Notes under the pieces: model-generated
What the model saw: only the letters and a program-made list of their open reading frames with translations
Database searches by the model: none
What the model was told of the DNA's origin: nothing
Position numbers and translations under genes: made by a program
DNA from: an uncultured Lachnospiraceae bacterium
GTDB lineage: Bacteria; Bacillota; Clostridia; Lachnospirales; Lachnospiraceae
Direction of reading: 5' to 3'
Assembly (NCBI GenBank): GCA_949155905.1
Contig: CASCWU010000028.1
Coordinates: forward strand, 1 to 35,944
DNA length: 35,944 nucleotides
Shown: positions 6,552 through 13,801 of the stretch, piece by piece
How the letters are laid out: every line of letters begins with the position of its first letter
How positions within the stretch are numbered: position 1 is the stretch's first letter

Positions 6552-6731
6552 ATGCAGCGACAGGAAGTAAAAATTGAGGTAGCAGAGCAGGCGGGAGTAA
6601 TCGTTGCTATCAAAAAGGCTTACATGAGGCAGCCGGCTATCCGCTTCCGGGCAGGAGGAATCAACTGGTACGATGATACGAAGCTGCTGAAAGCAAAAAA
6701 GACAGGAAAAAATGCCCCAACGTCTGGATAG
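6552..6731 (+). CDS. Small basic phage protein, 59 aa
   Basis: ATG 6552 follows TAGGAGAGAGAGAAGT and lies 14 bases after the Cys-rich gene, so it is the last gene of the early operon. The product has a short beta region (QEVKIEVAEQAGVIVAI), a segment RQPAIRFRAGGINWYDD and a Lys-rich end. I do not recognise it. The gene ends inside the stem of the hairpin that terminates the opposing hicB gene. Confidence 0.6.
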   Translation: MQRQEVKIEVAEQAGVIVAIKKAYMRQPAIRFRAGGINWYDDTKLLKAKKTGKNAPTSG

Positions 6732-6739
6732 GTTGGGGC
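6707..6739 (-). terminator. Intrinsic terminator for the first hicAB pair
   Basis: Read on the minus strand, GCCCCAAC and GTTGGGGC form a perfect 8-bp stem (6714-6721 with 6732-6739) with a 10-base loop, followed by ATTTTTT. The stem could also slow plus-strand transcription, though no T-run follows on that side. Confidence 0.8.
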
Positions 6740-6752
6740 AATAGCCTATTGA

Positions 6753-7130
6753 TTATACCTGAATTTTGGAGAGAAGAGCTTCTTGTAATACCTGGGAAAA
6801 ATTGATTCCCATGGAAATGGCACGCTCATTCAGCCAGGATGGTATGGTTAAGGTTTTTTTCACTGCCCTCGTGTCCTTGTATTGGTTAATATCACAGGAT
6901 ACAAGAGAGGTAAAACCATCTTCTGCACGAATGGCAGAGATATCGGAAGGCACTGCAATGTTTTTTCCTTGTTCCAAAAGAGTGAGAAGGTAGGCGGCCA
7001 GAGCCTCCTGTGCTGCTTCCATCGTTTCTGTGACAGAGGATCCATAGGTATGGCAGCCTGCTAAATCAGGAAATTCTACCCAATAGGCACTCTCCTCTTT
7101 ATGAAAGATTGCAGGATATACAAATAACAT
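6753..7130 (-). CDS. hicB: HicB-type antitoxin 1
   Basis: The 125-residue protein has the partial RNase-H-like HicB fold at the N-terminus (YPAIFHKEESAYWVEFPDLAGCHTYG) and the AQEALAAYL helix, then a C-terminal ribbon-helix-helix-type segment VKKTLTIPSWLNERA---GINFSQVLQEAL (about residues 90-122). HicB neutralises HicA and represses the operon through the C-terminal DNA-binding part. It follows hicA (7168-7344) on the minus strand by 37 bases with GGAGG upstream. The C-terminal tail is nearly identical to that of the second HicB (8389-8814), so the two modules are paralogous. It lies opposite to the early operon, as expected for a gene expressed in the lysogen. Confidence 0.9.
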   Translation of the reverse strand: MLFVYPAIFHKEESAYWVEFPDLAGCHTYGSSVTETMEAAQEALAAYLLTLLEQGKNIAVPSDISAIRAEDGFTSLVSCDINQYKDTRAVKKTLTIPSWLNERAISMGINFSQVLQEALLSKIQV

Positions 7131-7163
7131 AATGATAGCCTCCTTTATGGGGTTTAGGAGAAA

Positions 7164-7180
7164 AGGGCTATTTTAGCCCT
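7164..7180 (-). promoter_or_regulatory. Hairpin between hicA and hicB
   Basis: AGGGCTA (7164-7170) and TAGCCCT (7174-7180) form a perfect 7-bp stem with a 3-base loop that contains the hicA stop codon and is followed on the minus strand by TTTTC. This could attenuate read-through into hicB or protect the hicA end, setting the toxin/antitoxin ratio. Confidence 0.6.
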
Positions 7181-7344
7181 GTCTCCTTGAGAATACTGTT
7201 GAGTAAGCCGATAGGAACATCTTTGCCATGTATGGGAACTACAGTAGTTTGCCCATCTTTTTGAAGAACATGGTGGCTGCCGTTGATTCTGACTACCATC
7301 CATCCGTTTTTCTTCAAAAGTTTTAATAGGTCTTTATCTTTCAT
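7168..7344 (-). CDS. hicA: HicA-type mRNA interferase toxin 1
   Basis: This 58-codon gene has the standard HicA layout: KDLLKLLKKNGW, the basic strand VVRINGSHHVLQKDG with the catalytic His in GSHH (residue 24), then TVVPIHGKDVPIGLLNSILKETGL. HicA folds as a double-stranded-RNA-binding-like domain and cleaves mRNA independently of ribosomes. AAGGAGGTAGGAT precedes ATG 7344. It is first in the operon, ahead of hicB, under a promoter that carries a 9-bp direct repeat. Confidence 0.92.
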   Translation of the reverse strand: MKDKDLLKLLKKNGWMVVRINGSHHVLQKDGQTTVVPIHGKDVPIGLLNSILKETGLK

Positions 7345-7365
7345 ATCCTACCTCCTTACAAAAAC

Positions 7366-7394
7366 AGCATAGCACGTATAGCACGTATTGTCAA
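7366..7394 (-). promoter_or_regulatory. hicAB-1 promoter with tandem 9-bp operator
   Basis: On the minus strand TTGACA (7389-7394), 17 bases and TATGCT (7366-7371) form a strong sigma-A promoter. The spacer is almost filled by two head-to-tail copies of TAGCACGTA on the plus strand (7370-7378 and 7379-7387). HicB or a HicAB complex is the likely ligand, giving autorepression; this is inferred. Confidence 0.8.
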
Positions 7395-7424
7395 GAGGAA
7401 ATAGTCAAGAAAGAGGCGAGAAAA

Positions 7425-7715
7425 ATGAGATTGATTGACGCAGAAAAATTGAAACAGCAAATTACAGCAGTAACTGTCATAAATGGGTATGATGCAGCGT
7501 TTGCTAATAAACTGTGTAAAATCGTGGATAGCCAGCCTACTGCCTATGATGTGGATAAGGTTGTGGAAGGGCTGGAAGAAATGGTTAGTTTTGAAGAATC
7601 AAGAGCGGCAGAATGTGACGAAAGGAATAAATTAGTTTTGCTACACATACATGAAGCAAACGCAGCAGCATGTAGATGGGCCATTAAATTTGTAAAACCT
7701 GGCGGCATTGAATGA
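7425..7715 (+). CDS. Conserved phage hypothetical protein, 96 aa
   Basis: The N-terminus MRLIDAEKLK and the run QPTAYDVDKVVEGLEEM are the hallmarks of a small protein widespread in Clostridia prophages near replication or late-regulator genes. The middle is acidic and helical and the last third contains HEANAAACRWAIKFVK. No enzymatic motif is visible. The ATG comes after GAGGCGAG, and the promoter region of hicAB-1 lies just upstream on the other strand. Confidence 0.75.
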   Translation: MRLIDAEKLKQQITAVTVINGYDAAFANKLCKIVDSQPTAYDVDKVVEGLEEMVSFEESRAAECDERNKLVLLHIHEANAAACRWAIKFVKPGGIE

Positions 7716-7783
7716 AAGTGGTGGGCATATGGGCAATGATTGAAATGAGCATTAGCGAGAACAGATAGGGAAGGAGGCCACCA

Positions 7784-8212
7784 ATGACAGAAAAGGAACT
7801 AAAAGACTACCGGAAGCTGTGCCGGGAAGTGGACGACCTCCGGCAGCGGCTCGAGAAGGAGCAGAACCGGGAGATTCCGGTAGTCAGCGGTAAGGTGAAG
7901 GGTTCAATGAAGGAGTTCCCTTACATAGAAACCCATGTAGGGGTGGAGATGTACGAGCCAGAGGCGATGGAAGCCAGCATGGAACGAATACGGAGGTATA
8001 AGGCGAAGTTGCTGGAGGCAGAACAAAAAAAGCTGGAGATCGAGCAGTTTGTGGAACAGATTTCCGAGCCGGAACTGAGGTTGATTTTCCGATATCGGTT
8101 TTTGGATGGGATGAAGCAGTCGGAGATTGCAAAGGAAATGAATATGGAAAGAAGTGGGATATCTAAAAAAATTTCTAAAGCATTTGCAACTTTCACACAA
8201 ATCACATTTTAA
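7784..8212 (+). CDS. Sigma region 4-like late transcription regulator (ArpU/RinA type)
   Basis: The 142-residue protein has a coiled-coil N-terminal half (YRKLCREVDDLRQRLEKEQNR), a middle stretch GSMKEFPYIETHVG, and a C-terminal HTH resembling sigma-70 region 4: LRLIFRYRFLDGMKQSEIAKEMN then SGISKKISKAF (about residues 98-135). Proteins of this build sit just upstream of the terminase in many Firmicutes phages and are thought to switch on late genes. AAGGAGG lies 7 bases from ATG 7784. An extended -10 promoter and a terminator follow immediately. The assignment to a named family is moderate; the HTH is clear. Confidence 0.8.
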   Translation: MTEKELKDYRKLCREVDDLRQRLEKEQNREIPVVSGKVKGSMKEFPYIETHVGVEMYEPEAMEASMERIRRYKAKLLEAEQKKLEIEQFVEQISEPELRLIFRYRFLDGMKQSEIAKEMNMERSGISKKISKAFATFTQITF

Positions 8213-8214
8213 AG

Positions 8215-8223
8215 TGCTATAAT
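8215..8223 (+). promoter_or_regulatory. Putative late promoter (extended -10)
   Basis: TGCTATAAT gives an extended -10 element (TG at 8215-8216, TATAAT 8218-8223) with no good -35 at the normal distance, the type of promoter that needs an activator. It lies 3 bases after the late-regulator stop codon and points toward the terminase genes, with a terminator about 50 bases on. Confidence 0.55.
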
Positions 8224-8275
8224 AGTATCATGAGAAGTACGAAGAAAATATCTTACCATAACAGTCCTCCGTTTA

Positions 8276-8305
8276 AAGCCCTGGCATTTCGCCGGGGCTT
8301 CTTTT
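8276..8305 (+). terminator. Intrinsic terminator after the late regulator
   Basis: AAGCCCTGGC (8276-8285) pairs with GCCGGGGCTT (8291-8300) over 10 bp including one G-U pair, with a 5-base loop, then CTTTT. It ends either the regulator transcript or a short leader RNA from the promoter at 8215-8223. Confidence 0.88.
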
Positions 8306-8342
8306 AACGGAAATCAGGAGAGGAGAAAGTATTCAGTAAATA

Positions 8343-8383
8343 AGAAAACTGCCCCTACATCTAAGTGATAGGGGCAGTTTTCT
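8343..8383. terminator. Bidirectional terminator
   Basis: A perfect 15-bp stem, AGAAAACTGCCCCTA (8343-8357) with TAGGGGCAGTTTTCT (8369-8383), loop of 11. The A-run and T-run ends let it work on both strands; it should mainly end the second hicAB transcript from the right. Confidence 0.9.
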
Positions 8384-8388
8384 GTTGG

Positions 8389-8814
8389 TTATGCCTGTAT
8401 TTTGGAAAGAAGAGCTTCCTGCAATACTTGGGAAAAATTGATACCCTTTTCTAACGCAGCCTGGTTCAGCCATGTTGGAATGGTAAGGGTTTTCTTAACG
8501 GATTTTTCAAAATGTTCTTTTGCATAGGAAGCTACGTCTACAGAAACCATATTAACAAAAGACTCGCACATAGGTACATCCGGATCAAGTTCTGCTGCGA
8601 TAGCCTGTGGGTCAATATCGGATAGCTTGGATGGCTTTGGAATCGTGTCCCCATCCATTTGACAAGTATAAAGATAGCCAGCTAAACAATCGACAGCCAT
8701 TTCCATGGCTTCCTCAAAGGAATCGCCTTGGGTTGCCAGCCAGTTGAGATCTGGAAATACAACAGAATAGCCGTCTGTTTCATGAAAGAAGCAAGCTGGA
8801 TACATGGATAACAT
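8389..8814 (-). CDS. hicB: HicB-type antitoxin 2
   Basis: From the ATG at 8814 the protein is 141 residues; an upstream ATG (8823) is only 3 bases from AGGAGG, whereas 8814 is at the ideal 8. It has the HicB head (YPACFFHETDGYSVVFPDL, AMEMAVDCLAGYL) and the C-terminal DNA-binding segment VKKTLTIPTWLNQAA---GINFSQVLQEALLSK. Compared with HicB 1 it carries a longer middle insert of about 15 residues around SKLSDIDPQAIAAELDP. It should neutralise the HicA encoded just upstream. The C-terminal 35 residues are close to HicB 1 while the N-terminal halves diverge, which suggests cognate specificity has separated. Confidence 0.9.
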   Translation of the reverse strand: MLSMYPACFFHETDGYSVVFPDLNWLATQGDSFEEAMEMAVDCLAGYLYTCQMDGDTIPKPSKLSDIDPQAIAAELDPDVPMCESFVNMVSVDVASYAKEHFEKSVKKTLTIPTWLNQAALEKGINFSQVLQEALLSKIQA

Positions 8815-8858
8815 ATCATACACCTCCTAATTTATGGAAAGAACTACAGATAGTGGGA

Positions 8859-9050
8859 TTATTTAAGCCCTGCTTGTTTTTTGATGGAATTTTCGGTTTT
8901 TTTGGTTAAGTCCTTGCCCTGGTGAAATGGGATTGTAACTTTTCCCGGTTTTGTTGGATGTACGTAATGTTTATGGGAACCTTCCTGACCCTTAAAAATC
9001 CATCCATCGGCAAGAATCAGTTTTTCCATCTCCCGTGGTTTCATTGGCAT
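8859..9050 (-). CDS. hicA: HicA-type mRNA interferase toxin 2
   Basis: The 63-residue toxin has the HicA pattern: KPREMEKLILADGW, GQEGSHKHYVHP with the catalytic His after GS, and VTIPFHQGKDLTKKTENSIKKQAGL. ATG 9050 has AAGGAGGGACGCCAC upstream; the frame also extends to 9083 without a site. It precedes hicB 2 with a gap of 44 bases. The sequence differs strongly from HicA 1, so this is a second, independent module and not a recent copy. Confidence 0.92.
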   Translation of the reverse strand: MPMKPREMEKLILADGWIFKGQEGSHKHYVHPTKPGKVTIPFHQGKDLTKKTENSIKKQAGLK

Positions 9051-9071
9051 GTGGCGTCCCTCCTTATTGGT

Positions 9072-9108
9072 ATCATACCACATGATACGTATAAAATCAA
9101 TACGTATA
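9072..9108 (-). promoter_or_regulatory. hicAB-2 promoter with ATACGTAT operators
   Basis: On the minus strand TTGATT (9095-9100), 17 bases and TATGAT (9072-9077) form the promoter. Two copies of ATACGTATA (9085-9093 and 9100-9108), each with the palindromic core ATACGTAT, start 15 bases apart in and beside the spacer. They are the likely autoregulatory operators and differ from those of the first module. Confidence 0.75.
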
Positions 9109-9241
9109 AAAAGGTAAGGAGATGTGAGTGGATTTAGGTATTGTCAGCTTGTAAAAAGCCGGAAAAGAACGAGGGAGAAAGAGGCTGAAAGGTAGCAGGG
9201 ATGAAAAATAGCTAAAAAGCAGATAGAAGAGAGGTGGTGAT

Positions 9242-10093
9242 ATGCCGAGGGCAGCAAGCGATAAAAAAAGAACAGCAGAGAAACTGTTTCGGGCAGGAAT
9301 GAAACTTGCTGATATTGCAAAAAAGCTGGAGATTCCGGAAGGGACTGTGAGGAGCTGGAAGAATAGAGAAGGATGGGATTGCAACGTTGCAAAAAAGAAA
9401 TGCAACGTTGCAAAAGAAACAGCGCAAAGGAAAAAGTATATAGCAGATGAAGTAGAGGAAGTGATAGAAAATGCGGTCTTGAGTGATAAACAACGGCTTT
9501 TTTGTATTTACTACATACGTTGCTTTAACGCAACAAGAGCATATCAGAAAGCCTATGGGGTGGATTATACAACAGCGGCTTCCATTGGCTATAGATTGTT
9601 GGAAAAGGATGGTGTAAAAGAGGAGATTACCCGCCTTAAGAAGAATCGTCTGAACAGGGAAATGCTAAGCGAGGAAGATATCTTTCAAAAATATCTCGAC
9701 ATTGCCTTTGCTGATATCACCGACTACATAGAATTTGGTTCGGAGGATGTTCCGGTTTTATCAAAGTACGGACCGGTTCAGGTAAAGGATGAGGAAACCG
9801 GAGAGAAACGGCAACTGATGAAACGGGAGAATGTGGTTCGTTTTAAAAGTAGTGCAGAAGTGGATGGTACGATTCTATCTGAAGTTAAACAGGGAAAGGA
9901 CGGGGCATCAATTAAGCTATCCGACCGGATGAAAGCTTTGCAATGGTTATCTGACCATATGAATATTGCGACGGAGAGGCAGCAGGCAGAGGTTGCACTT
10001 TTGAAGGCAAAACTAGGAGAGGGTAAAGAGGATAAAATGGTTGATGATTGGATTATGGCTACTTCAGAAGAAGGGATAGACGACGATGAGTAA
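9242..10093 (+). CDS. terS: Terminase small subunit
   Basis: The 283-residue protein has an N-terminal HTH (residues 8-45: KLFRAGMKLADIAKKLEIPEG) of the phBC6A51-like type, then the Terminase_2 domain (about 78-215) with LSDKQRLFCIYYI, NATRAYQKAYGVD and the SIGYRLLEKDGVKEEI region. It recognises packaging-site DNA and feeds it to the large subunit. Between the two domains lie two CNVA palindrome peptides (47-50 and 54-57), so the hinge is made of the repeat. AGAGGTGGTGAT precedes ATG 9242. The stop overlaps the large-subunit start by 8 bases. Confidence 0.92.
   Translation: MPRAASDKKRTAEKLFRAGMKLADIAKKLEIPEGTVRSWKNREGWDCNVAKKKCNVAKETAQRKKYIADEVEEVIENAVLSDKQRLFCIYYIRCFNATRAYQKAYGVDYTTAASIGYRLLEKDGVKEEITRLKKNRLNREMLSEEDIFQKYLDIAFADITDYIEFGSEDVPVLSKYGPVQVKDEETGEKRQLMKRENVVRFKSSAEVDGTILSEVKQGKDGASIKLSDRMKALQWLSDHMNIATERQQAEVALLKAKLGEGKEDKMVDDWIMATSEEGIDDDE
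9379..9412. repeat. CNVA palindromes, copies 4 and 5
   Basis: TTGCAACGTTGCAA (9379-9392) and TGCAACGTTGCA (9401-9412) are both self-complementary and 21 bases apart in register. They encode Cys-Asn-Val-Ala twice, separated by three Lys codons. They match the other copies except that the inner C-G pair is A-T. Confidence 0.85.
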
Positions 10094-11516
10094 ACTTTCA
10101 GGAGATATACGAAGGCAGTTCTTCCGAAAGAAAATACCAGCTTATCGCAAAAATCCTGTCTTATTCGCGAAAGAAGTGCTACGATTCGAGCCGGACGACT
10201 GGCAGAAGACGGCTTTGCTGGATTTAGCAAAGAATCCGAAAGTGGCAATTAAGTCCGGTCAGGGAGTAGGTAAGACCGGTATGGAGGCAGTAGCTTTGTT
10301 ATGGTTTCTCTGCTGCTTTCCGTATCCAAGAATTGTGGCAACTGCACCAACAAAACAACAACTACATGATGTCCTTTGGTCTGAAGTCAGCAAATGGATG
10401 AGCAGGTCTGTTTTGCTTTCTAAACTTTTAAAATGGACGAAAACTTATATTTACATGATTGGCAATGAAAAACGCTGGTTCGCAGTCGCCAGAACTGCTA
10501 CCAAGCCGGAGAATATGCAAGGCTTTCACGAAGACAATATGCTGTTCATTGTAGATGAAGCGTCTGGCGTTGCCGATCCGATTATGGAGGCGATACTTGG
10601 TACCCTTTCCGGAGAAAATAACAAGCTGCTGCTGTGCGGGAACCCGACAAAGACTTCCGGCACTTTTTTTGACGCTTTCCATACGGATAGGACGCTTTAT
10701 AAACAACATACCGTATCCTCCATGGACAGCCCAAGAACCAATAAAGAGAATATAGACTCTCTTATACGGAAGTATGGCAAGGACAGCAATGTAGTTCTAG
10801 TTCGTGTTTTTGGAGAATTTCCGAAACAGGAAGATGATGTGCTGATTATGCTGTCCCTGATTGAACAGGGTTGTATGCTGGATTTGGAAAAAAAGGCATT
10901 ACCCAAAAGAATTGCATTTGGTGTGGATGTGGCCAGATACGGAGGGGATGAAACAGTAATCGCCCAAAATGTTGACGGCAGCATTACCCTTCCAGTGACG
11001 TTTCGTGGGCAGAGCCTGATGACAACAGTAGGAAAGGTGGTTCAGCTATACCGGAAAGCAGTCGCGGAATATCCAATATATCATGGAAAAATATTCGTGA
11101 ACATCGACGACTGTGGGCTGGGCGGAGGGGTGACAGACCGCCTGGAGGAAGTCAAGCAAGAGGAGAAGCTGAACCGGATGGTGATAGTCCCTGTCAATGC
11201 AGCAGGGAAAGTCCCGGAGGAAGCAGTGGGGGATAGCAAAGAAAAGGCTTGTGATATGTATGATGACATGACAACCTACCTTTGGGGTACGGTAAAAGAA
11301 AAACTCCTGCTGGAAGAACTCCACCTTCCTAACGATAATGATTTGGTTGCACAGCTTTCCTGCCGGAAGTACCGGCTGACCAGCCGGGGGAAGATGCGCC
11401 TGGAAAGTAAAGAAGAGATGAAGAAAAGAGGGATTCCTTCCCCAGATAGGGCAGACGCCGTAGCCCTGTCCTGTTATGAGAAAAAGATATTCAACATTGG
11501 AAGCCTGGCTACTTAG
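10086..11516 (+). CDS. terL: Terminase large subunit (ATPase and nuclease)
   Basis: The 476-residue protein holds all motor motifs: Walker A SGQGVGKT (57-64), Walker B MLFIVDE (152-158), coupling motif CGNPT (184-188). The RNase-H-like nuclease half has DVARYGGDE (Asp 281), NIDDCGLGGGVTD (Asp 341/342) and PDRADAV (Asp 454/457). It pumps DNA into the prohead and cuts the concatemer at the portal. Length is normal for the family and no residue is missing. Confidence 0.95.
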   Translation: MSKLSGDIRRQFFRKKIPAYRKNPVLFAKEVLRFEPDDWQKTALLDLAKNPKVAIKSGQGVGKTGMEAVALLWFLCCFPYPRIVATAPTKQQLHDVLWSEVSKWMSRSVLLSKLLKWTKTYIYMIGNEKRWFAVARTATKPENMQGFHEDNMLFIVDEASGVADPIMEAILGTLSGENNKLLLCGNPTKTSGTFFDAFHTDRTLYKQHTVSSMDSPRTNKENIDSLIRKYGKDSNVVLVRVFGEFPKQEDDVLIMLSLIEQGCMLDLEKKALPKRIAFGVDVARYGGDETVIAQNVDGSITLPVTFRGQSLMTTVGKVVQLYRKAVAEYPIYHGKIFVNIDDCGLGGGVTDRLEEVKQEEKLNRMVIVPVNAAGKVPEEAVGDSKEKACDMYDDMTTYLWGTVKEKLLLEELHLPNDNDLVAQLSCRKYRLTSRGKMRLESKEEMKKRGIPSPDRADAVALSCYEKKIFNIGSLAT

Positions 11517-11530
11517 GGAGGTGTAGTAGA

Positions 11531-13801
11531 GTGGAGGAAGAACGTCGGGAAAAAGAAGCGCGGGCAGACGGTTATATCAATCTGATGAATAAATATGGAA
11601 CTAGGGACGATACATCAGAGCAGTACCGCTTCCAAAGCGAAGGGCCTGTAACAGACATGGAGCTTACTTTAAATTATGAGGAGAACGGGCTTTTTTCAAA
11701 GATTATTGACATACCGGCGGAGGATGCAGCCAGCAGCGGTTTTACTTATGGGATTACGGATGAAGGGATTGAGGCATTTATCCAAGATTCTTTGGAAGAA
11801 CTGGATTTTGAACAGAAGGCTTCTGCTGCCATGAAATGGTCTAGGCTGTACGGTGGGGCGTTAATCGTTATGGTGATGGATGATGGCGGGAAGCTGTCCG
11901 ATCCGGTGGATTGGGACGGGATCCGGGGGATTGATGATTTGCTTGTGTTTGAAAGGCCGCTGGTATCCCCAGACTACAACAGCATTTATAGGCAAAGCAG
12001 GGAAGGGCAGGGTTCTGGAGGAAGGGTAAAGTTCGGGATGCCGGAATTTTATGATATATTCCCGGTGTATGGCCATACCTTCCGTGTCCATGAGAGCCGC
12101 TGCCTGCTGTTTAAAAATGGGGAGCTGCCGCAGTCCAGTACTCGGACAGAGTACCGCTTTTTTGGCTTACCGGAATATGTCAGGATTCATAAAGCTTTGC
12201 AGGAGGCAGTCACGTCGCACGGAAACGGCGTGAAACTGTTAGACCGGGCGATCCAGGCTATTTACCGGATGAATGGCCTTGCTGCCCTCCTGGATACAGA
12301 CGAAGGGGAAGATATCGTATTAAGGCGGCTGCGGATCATTGATATGGCTAAGGGGCTAATCAACAGCATAGCCATTGACGCAGATGGGGAGGACTACGAC
12401 TATAAAACAATAACTTTTTCGGGAGTCAAGGACGTCATCGACGCTGCCTGCAATATGCTGTCCGCCGTTACGAACATCCCACAGACAAAGCTGTTCGGGC
12501 GATCCCCAGCGGGCGAAAATGCTACGGGTGATGGCGACATGGAAAACTATTATACATTTGTCAGGAAGATACAGAAGCTGAACCTCAAAAGGAACTTAGG
12601 GACGTTGATCAATGTTATCCTGGCTGCGGGGAAATACAAGGGGGAACTGGAAGAAATCCCGGAGTTTAAATTGGAGTTTCAGCCATTATGGAGCCTTAGC
12701 GAAAAAGAACAGGCAGAGGTAAGTAAGGTGAAGGCGGATACCGAACTGGTAAAAGCACAGGCAGCGCAGGTGTATGTGGACATGCAGGCTCTGGATGCTT
12801 CGGAAGTTAGGGAACGGCTAGCAGAAGGTGGGGAGTTTATGGTGAACGATATTCTCCGTGAAAGGGAAGAGTGGGCAGAATTACAGGAACCTTTTCCAGA
12901 AGGGGAATCGGAGGAAACATCTGGTACTGCCCTGTCAGCAGAATCTGTCCTTGGGCAAGGAAAAGAACCTGTCTTGGATGCTATCGCCCCTACCGGCTGC
13001 GGGGTTCTTGTGATAAAAAACGGGAAAATCCTGGTAGGAAACCGCAAGGATACTGGTTTGCTCTGCGGCCCAGGCGGGCATATTGAACCAGGGGAACGGC
13101 CAGAAGAGGCAGCAGTCAGAGAGGCCAGGGAGGAATTTGGAATCTATGTGGCGGAACTTATTCCGTTTACTGTGCTTTCCGAAATGCCGCCGGAATACTG
13201 CCCGTCTCAGGTGTTTTTGTGTACGGAGTTTTTTGGGGAGCCAGTTTGCCTGAATTCTGAAATGGAACAGGCAAGGTTTGAGGAAGTTTCAGAGCTTTTG
13301 AAGCAGGATTTGTTTCTTCCGTTTCAGTGTTCTATTCAGGAACTGGTGAAACAGTTTAAACCATGTTACAGGAATGATGATAAATGGATTACGACCAAAC
13401 AAGGGAAACATGTTCAGATTAACGAAAAGGGAGAAGTGGTAAAAGGACATCCGGCATCCTTAGGTGATAAAACAAAATTTTCGGAGAAAAATGAAGGGGA
13501 AAAGCAAGAGAAAACGGTTGACTATAAGGCTGCTGGGGAGTATAGTAAAAGCATAAAAGGTGTTGTTACAGTAAATGGGATAGAAATGAAAGGTGTTTCT
13601 GCTCATGCGGCATACAGGATGAAGGAACGTAAAGCAGATATAGAAACAGTAAAAGATGTATTGACAACAGCAGATATGTTGTATCCAGGAAATAAACCAG
13701 ACACACAATGTATACAAAAGGGGAAATGGCGATTTGTTATATCGGATAGTGGAATTTTAGTTAGTGTAGTGGATTTGAAGGAGGGAAAAAATGAATCTTA
13801 A
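11531..13801 (+). CDS. Portal protein fused to a Nudix hydrolase and a toxin-like domain
   Basis: GTG 11531 after GGAGGTGTAGTAGA gives 756 residues, far longer than a normal portal. Residues 1 to about 440 match the DUF1073/HI1409 portal type (ENGLFSKIIDIPAEDAASSG, TKLFGRSPAGENATGDGD, LKRNLGTLI). Residues 484-612 are a Nudix domain with an intact box: GHIEPGE at about 515, then REAREEFGI, fitting G-x5-E-x7-RE-U-x-EE-x-G-U. Residues 613-655 are a linker (WITTKQGKHVQINEKGEVVKG). Residues 690-750 have HAAYRMKERKADIETVKDVL and a QCIQKGKWRFVISDSGILVSVVDL core, like DUF4258 or phage BECR-fold RNases. The portal forms the DNA gate at the capsid vertex. Passenger function is inferred: a relative of this portal family carries the anti-CBASS enzyme Acb1 domain at the same place. 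No 2H (Acb1) motif is seen here. Confidence 0.85.
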   Translation: MEEERREKEARADGYINLMNKYGTRDDTSEQYRFQSEGPVTDMELTLNYEENGLFSKIIDIPAEDAASSGFTYGITDEGIEAFIQDSLEELDFEQKASAAMKWSRLYGGALIVMVMDDGGKLSDPVDWDGIRGIDDLLVFERPLVSPDYNSIYRQSREGQGSGGRVKFGMPEFYDIFPVYGHTFRVHESRCLLFKNGELPQSSTRTEYRFFGLPEYVRIHKALQEAVTSHGNGVKLLDRAIQAIYRMNGLAALLDTDEGEDIVLRRLRIIDMAKGLINSIAIDADGEDYDYKTITFSGVKDVIDAACNMLSAVTNIPQTKLFGRSPAGENATGDGDMENYYTFVRKIQKLNLKRNLGTLINVILAAGKYKGELEEIPEFKLEFQPLWSLSEKEQAEVSKVKADTELVKAQAAQVYVDMQALDASEVRERLAEGGEFMVNDILREREEWAELQEPFPEGESEETSGTALSAESVLGQGKEPVLDAIAPTGCGVLVIKNGKILVGNRKDTGLLCGPGGHIEPGERPEEAAVREAREEFGIYVAELIPFTVLSEMPPEYCPSQVFLCTEFFGEPVCLNSEMEQARFEEVSELLKQDLFLPFQCSIQELVKQFKPCYRNDDKWITTKQGKHVQINEKGEVVKGHPASLGDKTKFSEKNEGEKQEKTVDYKAAGEYSKSIKGVVTVNGIEMKGVSAHAAYRMKERKADIETVKDVLTTADMLYPGNKPDTQCIQKGKWRFVISDSGILVSVVDLKEGKNES

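Noticed and set aside
11531-13801. Acb1 anti-CBASS domain in the portal C-terminus
   Set aside because: I looked for paired H-x-T/S (2H) motifs and found none; the tip is Nudix plus a different domain.
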